The notes beneath the pieces are model-generated. The model was not told the origin of the DNA, ran no database searches, and saw nothing but the letters and a program-made list of their open reading frames with translations. A DNA stretch of 64,000 nt from Pseudobowmanella zhangzhouensis (GTDB lineage: Bacteria; Pseudomonadota; Gammaproteobacteria; Enterobacterales; Alteromonadaceae): assembly GCF_042662685.1 (NCBI RefSeq), contig NZ_JBHSYO010000008.1, positions 1-64,000 on the forward strand. Reading direction: 5' to 3'. Position 1 is the first letter of the stretch. Every line of letters begins with the position of its first letter. Below are positions 9,212 to 19,400 of this stretch, in pieces. A program made the translations under genes and the position numbers.

Positions 9212-10211
9212 AACGTCTCCCGCACGATAAACTGAGTAATGGATCAATGGCGTCACTGGGGAATAACAGCAGCAAATCAAACTGAATATCGTGATTTTCA
9301 ATGCTGTAACCAATTTCTGTGGCCAATAATCGGGTCCAACGTGAAACGTTGGACTCCAGCATTTGTTCTAAATCACAATGACGACCGAGAATGCTGGGAT
9401 GGCTACGATTAAAACGGGTATTAAGCTGCTCCGCCAGCGCATTTAAACAGGCGCCGACCAGAATATTCGACACATCCATCAGGGCCTCGATTTCCAGCTC
9501 CTGACAGTCGCTGTCATGTTGATAGTTCAATAAATTGATCAGGCTTTCAAAGCTGGTTTCATTGAAGATGACCAACGCTTCGCCCTGTAGACCAACACTG
9601 GAAAATCCCTGCGAGACGGCAGAGACATATTCACTCTGCTGAATCTCTTCAATTGCCATACGCAATTCATTGGATTCAATCACATTGACGTTAGGTACAG
9701 GTAAGCGAATAAACTCATCAAATAGCTCGGCCAGTTTCTCACCGGCGCGCCCCATGGCCACGTTAGCCACTTCGCGATAAGCATCGATACGATCTTCTTT
9801 GCTGGTCGGCATATCCTGACTCGCAGGCTTGACCGCCGCCTCGCCAGTATACAATCCGAATTGACGCAGAATTTCCATCAGACGCGAGTTGTCTACCGGC
9901 TTACGTATGAAGTCCAGTGCGCCCAGCTTCAGCATGCGCTCACGGGCCTGACTTTGCACATCACCGGACACCACAATCACCATACAGGGCAAGTCCTGCT
10001 CTTTGATGATTTGCATGGTTTGGTAGCCATCCATCACTGGCATATTTAAGTCGAGGAACACTACATCCCCTTTACCCGCTTTAATTAGCTCCAGCGCCTC
10101 GGCACCATTTTCAGCAAAGCTGATCTCCACATCCCAGCCAGCGGGGATGCTGTTCGCCATTTGCTTACGTGCAAAGCGCGAGTCATCGCAAATTAACACG
10201 GGTAAAGACAT
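9189..10211 (-). CDS. Response regulator with receiver and CheC-like phosphatase domains
   Basis: This 340-residue protein has an N-terminal receiver (MSLPVLICDDSRFARKQM, phospho-acceptor in VVFLDLNMPVMDG, conserved KP in FIRKPVD) to about residue 120. The C-terminal part is a CheC/CheX-like domain. Two copies of the CheC active-site pattern can be read: DAYREVAN followed 22 residues later by Pro, and EALMDVSN with the same spacing to Pro. The second copy has Asp in place of the catalytic Glu. CheC-family domains dephosphorylate CheY-P, so self- or cross-dephosphorylation is a reasonable inference. It overlaps and precedes the diguanylate cyclase gene in one operon, suggesting control of c-di-GMP output. 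Confidence 0.87.
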   Translation of the reverse strand: MSLPVLICDDSRFARKQMANSIPAGWDVEISFAENGAEALELIKAGKGDVVFLDLNMPVMDGYQTMQIIKEQDLPCMVIVVSGDVQSQARERMLKLGALDFIRKPVDNSRLMEILRQFGLYTGEAAVKPASQDMPTSKEDRIDAYREVANVAMGRAGEKLAELFDEFIRLPVPNVNVIESNELRMAIEEIQQSEYVSAVSQGFSSVGLQGEALVIFNETSFESLINLLNYQHDSDCQELEIEALMDVSNILVGACLNALAEQLNTRFNRSHPSILGRHCDLEQMLESNVSRWTRLLATEIGYSIENHDIQFDLLLLFPSDAIDPLLSLSCGRRYERTGTY

Positions 10212-10240
10212 TGTTGTTGCCCTATTTATTATCGTTTTTA

Positions 10241-11074
10241 TTAGATGGCTACAGGTGCTTTTATGTGTGGATGCGCCTGATAATTAACCAGTTCAAAGTC
10301 ATCATACCTGAAAGAAAAAATATCGGTAACCTCTGGGTTAATCTTCATTTCTGGCAGCGGATACGGTTCGCGACCCAATTGAGTTTCCACCTGCTCCAGA
10401 TGGTTGAGGTACAGGTGTGCGTCACCGAAGGTGTGCACAAAGTCTCCAGCCTGCAGGCCACATACCTGCGCCATCATCATGGTCAACAAGGCGTAGCTGG
10501 CAATATTAAATGGCACACCGAGAAAAATATCGGCACTGCGCTGATAAAGTTGACAGGACAACTTGCCGTCCAACACGTAAAACTGAAAAAGCGTGTGGCA
10601 TGGTGGTAGTGCTTGCTTACCCTGCGCCGCGTTATCTTTTGGCGAAAAACGGGTATCCGGCAACACCGCAGGATTCCAGGCACTGACGATCAGACGGCGG
10701 GAATCGGGGTTGCTCTTAATCTGCTCAACCACATCGCGGATTTGATCAATCACTTCTCCATTGGGGCCTTGCCAGCTGCGCCACTGAGCACCATAAACCG
10801 GACCCAGTTCGCCCTCATCCGTTGCCCATTCGTCCCAAATACTGACACCGTTTTCTTTCAAATAGGCAATATTGGTCTCGCCCTGCAGAAACCACAGCAA
10901 TTCGTGAATAATGGAACGCATGTGGCATTTTTTGGTGGTCACCAACGGAAACCCTTCACCCAGATCAAACCGCATCTGATAGCCAAATACACTTTTAGTC
11001 CCGGTACCTGTGCGGTCTTGTTTCACAATGCCGGTGTCGCGCACATGGCGCATCAAATCCAGATACTGTTTCAT
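10241..11074 (-). CDS. thyA: Thymidylate synthase
   Basis: ThyA methylates dUMP to dTMP using methylene-tetrahydrofolate. The 277-residue product has the phosphate-binding RTGTGT near the N-terminus, the catalytic cysteine in LPPCHTLFQF, and RSADIFLGVPFNIASYALL. It is about 13 residues longer than E. coli ThyA (264 aa), the extra being a short charged insertion (TRFSPKDNAAQGKQ) just before the catalytic loop. Its ATG overlaps the lgt stop (ATGA), so lgt-thyA are coupled, as in the conserved gammaproteobacterial arrangement. Confidence 0.97.
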   Translation of the reverse strand: MKQYLDLMRHVRDTGIVKQDRTGTGTKSVFGYQMRFDLGEGFPLVTTKKCHMRSIIHELLWFLQGETNIAYLKENGVSIWDEWATDEGELGPVYGAQWRSWQGPNGEVIDQIRDVVEQIKSNPDSRRLIVSAWNPAVLPDTRFSPKDNAAQGKQALPPCHTLFQFYVLDGKLSCQLYQRSADIFLGVPFNIASYALLTMMMAQVCGLQAGDFVHTFGDAHLYLNHLEQVETQLGREPYPLPEMKINPEVTDIFSFRYDDFELVNYQAHPHIKAPVAI

Positions 11075-11871
11075 GCAGATGCCTCGTTATGTTTTTTATA
11101 AGCACGCAGCATCAGATAGCTGCCCAGAATAATCATCGGAATACATAGCGCCTGACCTTGCGTGATCCATTCGCCATATAGGCTACGCACCTGTTCTTCA
11201 GGTTCACGCACATATTCGACCAGGAAGCGTAAGATGCCATACGCCAGTAAAAACAGTCCGGATACCGCTCCGCGCGGCCGCGGTTTAGATGAATACCACC
11301 ACAGCAAGGTAAATAATACTAAGCCTTCGGTAAACGCCTGATAGAGCTGAGACGGATGGCGCGGCAAGTTGTCCACATGGGGGAAAATCATCGCCCATGG
11401 TACATCCGTGACACGCCCCCACAATTCACCGTTGATAAAATTACCGATTCGCCCTGCACCCAAGCCAATTGGTACCAGCGGCGCAATAAAATCTCCCAGC
11501 GCCAGTAATGGCATTTTGGCCTTACGCGCAAATATCCACAGCGCAAGAATCACACCCAGCATACCGCCGTGGAACGACATACCGCCCTGGTCGACGCGAA
11601 ACAGGTAAACAGGATCTGCCATAAAATGCGCAAAATCATAAAACAAAACGTTACCAACACGCCCGCCGACCACTACGCCCATAAAGCTGTAAAACATCAT
11701 GTCACTGAGTTGGTCTTTGCTCAGATGGGTGCGATGCAAACGGGTTTTGGCCAGTACAAACGCGGCAGCGAAGCCAATCAGATACATCAGGCCATACCAA
11801 CGGATCGCCAGTGGCCCATAAATGTGAACAATCACCGGGTCGATTTGCGGAAAAATAAAATACTCATGCAT
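11071..11871 (-). CDS. lgt: Prolipoprotein diacylglyceryl transferase
   Basis: Lgt transfers diacylglycerol from phosphatidylglycerol to the lipobox cysteine of prolipoproteins in the inner membrane. The 266-residue, multi-span product has the Lgt signature GAGRIGNFINGELWGR, the essential-His motif FHGGMLG and the C-terminal RFLVEYVREPE. It starts 6 bases after the TauE/SafE gene and overlaps thyA by 4 bases. It would modify the several lipoproteins encoded here (AmiD-YfeW fusion, NagZ, YkuD protein, LoiP, M16 protease). Confidence 0.97.
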   Translation of the reverse strand: MHEYFIFPQIDPVIVHIYGPLAIRWYGLMYLIGFAAAFVLAKTRLHRTHLSKDQLSDMMFYSFMGVVVGGRVGNVLFYDFAHFMADPVYLFRVDQGGMSFHGGMLGVILALWIFARKAKMPLLALGDFIAPLVPIGLGAGRIGNFINGELWGRVTDVPWAMIFPHVDNLPRHPSQLYQAFTEGLVLFTLLWWYSSKPRPRGAVSGLFLLAYGILRFLVEYVREPEEQVRSLYGEWITQGQALCIPMIILGSYLMLRAYKKHNEASA

Positions 11872-11877
11872 AACGCG

Positions 11878-12678
11878 TTATCCCAAAAGCATGCGCAGGC
11901 CAACGATGACCAGAAACATGGCGAAAATCTTTTTTAATTGTTGTGTGGGCAGACGATGAGCCAGCCAGGCACCAATCCGGGTTGTGAACATAGACGTCAA
12001 CACGATCCCGGCAGTGACAGGTAAAAAGACAAACCCCAACGCCCCCTGAGGTAAATCCGGATGATGCCAGCCGCCGACAATATAACCGACCGTACCAAAG
12101 ATTGCGATGACCACACCGCCCAGAGAAGCGGTGGCAATCGCGGTTTGCATCCGTACCTGATACCACACCAGTGCTGGTACCAGCAGCGCACCGCCACCAA
12201 TGCCCATTAACGCCGAAATCGTTCCCACCACGTTGCCAATGCCAAATAACTTAGTGGCGCTGGCCTGATTGCTGGATTGACGATTGGCCAGAAAGGCCAT
12301 CTTGGCAGCTATCACCAGTACCATGATGCCAAAGAATGATTTCAACCAGGTGACAGGTAATTGGGTGGCCAGCCAGCTACCAAATATTGCGCCAATCGCC
12401 AACCCCATCGCCGTTTTAGGCACAATTCCTTTTTGCATATGCCCCAGACGGGCATGCGCCCACGCGGAAGAAGCACCGGTAATCACAATGGTAGAAAGCG
12501 ACGTACCGATGGCCAGTGGCATCAATACATCGGCTTGTACATGGGCATAATGCGGCAACAGATACAGCATGGCAGGTACGATAAGCAAACCGCCACCAAT
12601 ACCCAGCAAGCCGGCAAACACCCCAACAACGGCCCCCAGGGCAAGACAAAACGTCAACAACGCTGCCCAATCAGACAT
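11878..12678 (-). CDS. TauE/SafE family membrane transporter
   Basis: This 266-residue, very hydrophobic protein has about eight predicted spans. It shows the two repeated glycine-rich signatures of the TauE/SafE (DUF81) family: GVFAGLLGIGGGLLIVPAML near the N-terminus and ALMGIGGGALLVPALVWY in the middle. Family members are thought to export sulfite, sulfoacetate or related anions, but the substrate here is unknown. It lies between ptsP and lgt on the same strand (gaps of 15 and 6 bases). E. coli has no such gene at this position, so it is an insertion in an otherwise conserved operon. Confidence 0.88.
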   Translation of the reverse strand: MSDWAALLTFCLALGAVVGVFAGLLGIGGGLLIVPAMLYLLPHYAHVQADVLMPLAIGTSLSTIVITGASSAWAHARLGHMQKGIVPKTAMGLAIGAIFGSWLATQLPVTWLKSFFGIMVLVIAAKMAFLANRQSSNQASATKLFGIGNVVGTISALMGIGGGALLVPALVWYQVRMQTAIATASLGGVVIAIFGTVGYIVGGWHHPDLPQGALGFVFLPVTAGIVLTSMFTTRIGAWLAHRLPTQQLKKIFAMFLVIVGLRMLLG

Positions 12679-12693
12679 GACCTATTCCTGTAA

Positions 12694-14973
12694 TTATTTG
12701 CCCGCGCGGACTAAGCCGCCTAAGCCCATTAATTCTAATTCCATATTGACCGCATCACGCACATGCACGCCATCAGGCATGGCCAGCACCAATTCCAGTA
12801 ACTCGCGAGCGCGCACGATATCAGTGCTACGAGCCAGCCATTTGATTTTCAGCAGACTATGGCTGTTCATGGATAAATGCCGATAGCCCATGGCCAGCAA
12901 CAGTAATGCCCCGCACGGTTCACCGGCCAACTCGCCACACACAGTGACAGGCTTATGCACGGCATGGGACTGCTCGACGATAAATTTCATCGCCTGCAAC
13001 ACAGCTGGATGATAGGCATCGTATAAGGCGGACACCCTGGGGTTGTTGCGATCCACAGCGAGCAGATATTGGGTCAGGTCATTACTGCCGACCGAAAAAA
13101 AATCCACCCTTTGCGCCAGTTGTGGGATTTGATAAAGCACCGCTGGAACTTCCAGCATCACGCCAATTTGCGGCATATACAGTGTCTGACCGATTTTATT
13201 CAGTTCATCAGCCACTTCAAAATAAGCCTGGCGAATCAATCGTACGGACTCATCCACCTCGCCAACTGAGGTGATCATCGGCAACATGATGCGCAGATTT
13301 TGTAAGCCTGCACTGGCTTTAAGCATAGCGCGCACCTGCACCAGAAAAATTTCCGGGTGATCCAGCGTCAGGCGAATACCGCGCCAGCCCAGAAACGGGT
13401 TTTCTTCATGAATAGGTAAATACGGCAGCGGTTTGTCGCCACCCACATCCAGTGTGCGCATGGTAATGGCTTTATCTGGCTGAACGCTCAGCATTGCCCG
13501 GTATAATTCAACCTGTTCGTTTTCAGAGGGGAACCGCTCACCCATCATAAAGGGCACCTCGGTTCGGTACAGCCCTACCCCTTCATCCACTCCCGATTGC
13601 TGTTGTTCGAACTCCACAGCCAGGCCGGCATTAATCAACAAAGATACTTTCTGACCACAACGGGTCTGGCAGGGTAAGTCCGACAGGGTTTTCAGATGTT
13701 CGGTTAGCTCTGACTCTTCCCGTGCTAATGCCTGATATTCACTAAGAATCGCTTCACTGGGGGCAACGATAATTTCGCCGGAATAGCCATCAATGACCAG
13801 TGATTTGCCTGCCAGCATAGACACAGGCACATCGGTTAACCCCATTACCGCAGGTAAACCCATGGCTCTGGCCATAATCGCAGCGTGGGAATTCTGAGAG
13901 CCGCGCATCGACACGATACCGCACAATTTTTGCCGCGGATATTCGGCCAGCATCGACGCTGAAACTTCTTCAGCAACCAGAATAATTCGCTCCGGCAGGC
14001 ACACATCCGCGTCCTGCATGTTAAGCATATTCACCAGAATCTTATCACCCACGTCGACCACGTCGACAGCGCGTTCACGCATGTAGGTGTCTTCCATGGA
14101 TTGAAACTGCTTGGCGTATTGCTCCACCACCATTTTCAGACCCGATGCCGCATTCCAGCCCATTTCGATATGCGCCTCGACCTCATAGCCCAGGCTGCTG
14201 GCGTCGAGTAGATGATGATACAAGTCGAAAATGGCATGCACATCCTGCGGCAGGCTTTCACGCATGCGCTCAGCCATCTCCCTTACCTGAATCCGGGTTT
14301 GCTTAACCGCGTCTCGGTACAACTTGCGTTGCCCTTCAATGTCATCACTGCGGGTCAGAGTGTAATTGGCCAGCGTGGCCTGGCGATTGGCCGATACACC
14401 GATGCCTATGCCAATGCCTTCAGCACCAGGCACACCACGTAAATGGGTTTGGAATGTGGCGCGCGGTAGCAGAGCATGAGTATCCAGCGCACCGCGGGCT
14501 TCCGAATGGACAATGACCAGCGCGATTTGCGCGGCAAGGGTGACTAAAAAAGCTTCTTCATCTTCATTAAACAGGCGCCGAGCCTGCTGCTGGAGGGTTA
14601 TTACCCCCAGTACTTTACGTTGATGAATAATCGGCGTACCCAGAAACGCGTGGTAGGTCTCTTCTTTTACTTCCGGGTAATGTTTAAAGCGGGGGTGGGA
14701 TTGTGCATCCTCAATATTGATGGGTTCTTCACGTTGGCCAATCAGGCCGATGAGCCCCTCAGAAAAGCCTATAGCGACGTTACCGACCGCACTTTTTTCA
14801 AGACCCTCTGTTGCTTTGAGCAAAAACGCCTGTTGCTCGTAATCGGCCAGATATATCGAGCAACAATCGACTCCCATGGACTGCTTAACGCGTGTAGCAA
14901 GCAGCGTCAGCGCATCGTTGAACACGAGCGTCTGATTTACTTCCTGCACAATGCGTTTAAGCGTACCTAACAT
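12694..14973 (-). CDS. ptsP: PTS-Ntr enzyme I PtsP (EI-Ntr)
   Basis: PtsP takes phosphate from phosphoenolpyruvate and passes it to NPr in the nitrogen-related PTS, a regulatory rather than sugar-transport pathway. The 759-residue product has an N-terminal GAF domain (about 1-150, sensing glutamine in E. coli). It also has the phospho-histidine motif in GSQNSHAAIMARAMG, and a C-terminal PEP-binding barrel with GSNDLTQYLLAVDRNNP and the catalytic Cys in VCGELAGEP. It overlaps the rppH 3' end by 7 bases, as expected for the conserved rppH-ptsP pair. Confidence 0.96.
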   Translation of the reverse strand: MLGTLKRIVQEVNQTLVFNDALTLLATRVKQSMGVDCCSIYLADYEQQAFLLKATEGLEKSAVGNVAIGFSEGLIGLIGQREEPINIEDAQSHPRFKHYPEVKEETYHAFLGTPIIHQRKVLGVITLQQQARRLFNEDEEAFLVTLAAQIALVIVHSEARGALDTHALLPRATFQTHLRGVPGAEGIGIGIGVSANRQATLANYTLTRSDDIEGQRKLYRDAVKQTRIQVREMAERMRESLPQDVHAIFDLYHHLLDASSLGYEVEAHIEMGWNAASGLKMVVEQYAKQFQSMEDTYMRERAVDVVDVGDKILVNMLNMQDADVCLPERIILVAEEVSASMLAEYPRQKLCGIVSMRGSQNSHAAIMARAMGLPAVMGLTDVPVSMLAGKSLVIDGYSGEIIVAPSEAILSEYQALAREESELTEHLKTLSDLPCQTRCGQKVSLLINAGLAVEFEQQQSGVDEGVGLYRTEVPFMMGERFPSENEQVELYRAMLSVQPDKAITMRTLDVGGDKPLPYLPIHEENPFLGWRGIRLTLDHPEIFLVQVRAMLKASAGLQNLRIMLPMITSVGEVDESVRLIRQAYFEVADELNKIGQTLYMPQIGVMLEVPAVLYQIPQLAQRVDFFSVGSNDLTQYLLAVDRNNPRVSALYDAYHPAVLQAMKFIVEQSHAVHKPVTVCGELAGEPCGALLLLAMGYRHLSMNSHSLLKIKWLARSTDIVRARELLELVLAMPDGVHVRDAVNMELELMGLGGLVRAGK

Positions 14974-15509
14974 GAATGTCTGCGACGTTTCCGTTGTGAA
15001 CGATGCTGGCGATTTGGTTTAGGCTGCGGCGCTTGCTGGGTCATGACCACAGGTGCAAACTCCTTCATCACCCGACGATAAACATCCCGTTTAAACGACA
15101 CCACATTACGAACCGGATACCAGTAACTCACCCAGCGCCATCCATCGAATTCTGGGTGCCCACTTTTTAATACATCCACATCTTCATCTGCACATGTGAG
15201 TTGCAGCAAAAACCACTTTTGTTTCTGGCCAATGCAAACAGGGTTACTGCCCTGCCGAATCAGGCGCTTGGGTAATTTATATTTTACCCAGTTTTTGGTC
15301 ACTGACAGAATTTCCACGTCTTTGGGTTCTAGTCCCACTTCCTCGTGTAATTCCCGAAACATGGCCTGTTCAGGCGATTCACCCTGGTCGATCCCGCCTT
15401 GCGGAAACTGCCATGAATGCTGCCCATAACGTTTAGCCCAAAAAACCTGCCCAACCCGGTTACAAATCACTATGCCGACATTCGCACGGAATCCTTCGGC
15501 ATCAATCAC
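14967..15509 (-). CDS. rppH: RNA pyrophosphohydrolase RppH
   Basis: RppH removes pyrophosphate from the 5' end of mRNA and so triggers RNase E decay. The 180-residue protein has the N-terminus MIDAEGFRANVGIVICN and a full Nudix box: GGIDQGESPEQAMFRELHEE, followed by VGL. It also keeps the RppH-specific WVKYKLPKRLIR and GQKQKWFLLQL. The C-terminus is Arg/His/Lys-rich. It is the first gene of the - strand rppH-ptsP-tauE-lgt-thyA run and is divergent from mutH. Confidence 0.96.
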   Translation of the reverse strand: MIDAEGFRANVGIVICNRVGQVFWAKRYGQHSWQFPQGGIDQGESPEQAMFRELHEEVGLEPKDVEILSVTKNWVKYKLPKRLIRQGSNPVCIGQKQKWFLLQLTCADEDVDVLKSGHPEFDGWRWVSYWYPVRNVVSFKRDVYRRVMKEFAPVVMTQQAPQPKPNRQHRSQRKRRRHSC

Positions 15510-15651
15510 TTGAACTCCCGGAGAGTTAAAATTGCGTATGACCGCATTCTTTCACACAACGCTACAACTGGCAATCTGGCCTGCGCTTACTGCATAATAT
15601 CTATTCCTGACCAGAAGCACGCCCTAACCCGCTGATTTATAGAGATTTTTA

Positions 15652-16329
15652 ATGCAACCACCAACAAACCCACCGGCCAGTTTGGATGATTTGATGCAGC
15701 GCGTAGTGCAGATTGCTGGTTTTACCCTTGGCGAATTAGCCAGCCTGGCAGACTTAAAGGCGCCCGCCAACCTGCGTCGACATAAGGGCTGGGTGGGCCA
15801 GTTGATTGAATTGTGGTTAGGAGCCGAGGCTGGCAGCCAGCAAACTCAGGACTTTGCGCAATTGGGGGTAGAACTCAAAACCTTACCGGTGGACGAAAGC
15901 GGATCGCCACTGGAGACCACCTATGTGTGTTATGCCCATCTCACCGGGATTGCCGGGCTGAACTGGCAGCAATCGAATGTACGCAATAAATTATCCCGCG
16001 TACTATGGATTCCTGTGCAGGGCAGTCGCGATATCCCGCCCGCCCTGCGCGTCGTCGGTAACGGATTTTTATGGCAACCAAATAACGACGAGGAACAGGC
16101 ACTGCGCAGCGATTGGGAAGAAATCATGGATTTCATCTCGCTCGGTCAGGTAGAAAAACTCACAGCCCGGCAGGGTGAAGTGATGCAAATTCGCCCAAAA
16201 GCCGCTGACGGACGCGCATTGACCGATGCCATCGGCCCGGATGGCAGCATTATCCAAACCCGACCCCGGGGATTTTATCTGAAAAAGTCCTTTACCAAAG
16301 CGATCCTGCAACGCCAGTTCAACGAATAA
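15652..16329 (+). CDS. mutH: DNA mismatch repair endonuclease MutH
   Basis: MutH nicks the unmethylated strand at hemimethylated GATC sites when activated by MutS-MutL. The 225-residue protein carries the catalytic D-x(n)-ExK pattern in QDFAQLGVELKTLPV, then SPLETTYVC. The region around VRNKLSRVLWIPVQG is also typical of the family. It sits divergently from rppH across 142 bases, as in E. coli. Its presence implies Dam-dependent strand discrimination in this organism. Confidence 0.95.
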   Translation: MQPPTNPPASLDDLMQRVVQIAGFTLGELASLADLKAPANLRRHKGWVGQLIELWLGAEAGSQQTQDFAQLGVELKTLPVDESGSPLETTYVCYAHLTGIAGLNWQQSNVRNKLSRVLWIPVQGSRDIPPALRVVGNGFLWQPNNDEEQALRSDWEEIMDFISLGQVEKLTARQGEVMQIRPKAADGRALTDAIGPDGSIIQTRPRGFYLKKSFTKAILQRQFNE

Positions 16330-16432
16330 CAGCCAAAAGGTAGCAAACAATCCCCGGCACGATAAGCACTGACGGATTGCAACGAATCTATGCTACCGTG
16401 GCTATGTTGTTGTTTTTCATACAGGCAAACCG

Positions 16433-19400
16433 GTGCAGTACATCACCTCGTTATTTAATATTCCCGCAGACTCCCTGCTAATCGATGGTCAATACAGTCT
16501 GCCACTGGTGCTGCTGTCCGTGCTTATCGCAGCCTTTTCGTCGTTTATGGCGCTACAGATTTGCTCGCAGTTGCGCGATAGCTTCAGTGCCATGCGTCGC
16601 CGAGTCATCTTGTTAACCGGCAGTATCGCCCTTGGCGGCGGCGTATGGGCCATGCACTTTATTGGCATGCTGGCGTTTGAATTGTGCACGGATGTGGAAT
16701 ACGACGGCTTGATCACCGCATTGTCAGTATTGCCAAGTATTGCGGCTTCGCGAGTGGCACTGGGTCTGATTTCCAGACAGCAGATCAGCTTCCCGCAGTT
16801 ATTGCTCGGAGGCGTATTAGTCGGTGCCGGGATCGGTACCATGCACTATGCCGGTATGGCCGCAATGCAAATGGCGCCCCTGCTTCGCTACGACCTGAGC
16901 ATATTTCTGGTGTCGATATTGGTCGCCGTCACGTTGGCAACACTATCGCTGTGGATCCGGTTTGCGCTGAGTGCGCTGACTTCACGTTTTAATCTGCTGC
17001 AAACCAACCTGCTGGCAGGTCTGATCATGGGCTGCGCTATCGCTGGCATGCATTACACCGGCATGGCCGCCGCGCGCTTTGTGCGCCCACCTGGGCTGGA
17101 ATTATCAGCGCAAACTGCACATATATCGTGGATTTTGGCCATCGCCGTTACCGTGTTCACGGTTGCGATTATCAGTCTGGTGCTGGTCGTTAACCTGATG
17201 TACCGCTATCGGGATATATCGATACAGGCGAATGCTAACGCCAAGCGTCTGGAGTCGATAATGCGCAATGCCATCGACGGGATTTTTATCGTCGATCAGC
17301 GCGGCATCATTGTTGAAACCAATCCTGCTGCGACCAGCATGACTGGCTGGCAACCAGATGCGCTGACCGGTCGCTCGTTTGGCGTTTTGTTGTCAGAGCA
17401 GCAACGTGAGGAATATAAAACTCACCTGAACAACTTTCGTCGCACCGGCGAATCGGTACTGACCGGCACCAGTGAAGAAATTTCTATTTTCCGACCCGAC
17501 GGCAGCACCTTTACCGCGCGCCTTGGCCTGGGTCGCTTTGAGTTAGACAACGAAGCCTATTTTGTGGCGTTTTTGGCCGACATTAGCGCTCGGGTTGAAA
17601 TGGAAAAACGTATGCGCGACAGTGAGCAAAAGTTTCGCTCACTGATTACCAATATTCCCGGTATTGCCTATCGCTGCCTGAACGAACCTCAGTGGCCAAT
17701 GTTGTTTATCAGTGACGCTGTCGAACAAATCACCGGTTTTAGTGCCAAGACCTTTACCCTGCCATCGCCACAAATGTCCTTTGCCGATTTGTATCATCCG
17801 GATGACGTAGCAGCCATCGAGGCGGCAGTAAAACAAGACAATTCCTTTAGCCTTGAATACCGTATCCGCGACAATCAGGGTGATATTCACTGGATGCTGG
17901 AACAAGGAACTAAGGTCCGTGATGAACAAGGCAATGTAATGTGGATCGACGGCTTCATTATGGATATTACCGAGCGCAAAAATATGGAGCAGGCGCTCAA
18001 ACTGGCGAAAGAGAAGGCTGAGGATGCTGCCGCCGCGCGCACCGCCTTTTTAGCCAATATGAGTCATGAAATCCGCACACCGATGAATGCCATCATTGGC
18101 TTCAGCGACATTCTGTTGCATACCCCACTAAATGACGAGCAACAGCGCCACCTCAGCACCATCAGCCATTCCTCCAGATCTCTGTTGCATTTACTCAATG
18201 ACATTCTCGACACGGCCAAATTAGAAAAAGGCAAGCTGGAACTAGAACAGCGGGCATTCAACCTGACTGAAGAAATGGATATGGTGATTTCTACCCTCTA
18301 TCTGCAGGCGCGCAACAAGGGACTGCTGCTCAATACCGAGATTTCAGGGAATCTGGCTCCCTATTACCTTGGCGCCCCGGAACGAATCAGGCAGGTGCTG
18401 ACCAATCTGATTGGTAATGCGATCAAATTTACCGAACAGGGCAGTGTTGCTATCCGGGTTATTCCCTGCAGCGATGGTGTGCAGTTTGATATTGAAGATA
18501 CCGGCATCGGTATGACGCAGGCACAGCTCAGTAAAATTTTCGAGCCCTTTACTCAGGCTGATGCATCCATGAGTCGTCGTTTCGGCGGTACCGGCCTCGG
18601 TACAACCATTAGCAAACAATTGGTGGAGCTGATGGGCGGCAGAATAGACGTACGCAGTGAGCTGAACAAAGGCAGCTGTTTTAGCGTGTGGTTACCCCTC
18701 TCGCCGACAGACGCGCCACAGCAAGGTCCTCACCCTGCCACCGTGACCTCATTGCCACCGATGCAGGTCCTGATTGTCGACGATATTGAACAGAATCTTG
18801 AACTGTTACAAATTTTGCTGGAACGCCAGGGGCATCAGGTTGAGTGTGCCAGAGATGGAGAGCAGGCGTTGGTCAGGATGCAGCAACTACCCAATCTGCA
18901 ACTGGTTTTAATGGATGTGCAAATGCCAGTTAAAGATGGCTTAACCGCTGCGCGTGAGCGACGCGAATTCGAACAACAACATCAGCTTGCCGCCCTACCG
19001 ATTATTGCGATCACAGCCAGTGTGCTGGAAGAAGACAAACAGGCCGCGTTTGATGCCGGTATGAATGGCTTCGCCAATAAGCCAATTGATGCGCAAAAAC
19101 TGTTTCAGGAAATTGCTCGTGTGATGGGCATGGATGTCAGCCACTGCGTGCTGGCAAGTCCGCGGCCGACAAACCATACCGAAGAAGTGAATGTTGCAGC
19201 AGGCAGTGCGCTATGGGGTTCAGAAAAGCGCTATACCCAGCAGTTATGCGACTACGTACAAAGACTTCAGAGCCAAATCCCAGACTTTCTGGCACAGGTC
19301 GGGGCGCAGAAATTTGACGCGCTCAAACTCATCGCGCACCGTGAGAAAGGCGTAAGTGCCAATTTGCATTTGAGTAAATTACCAGCACTGTTTGCCGACC

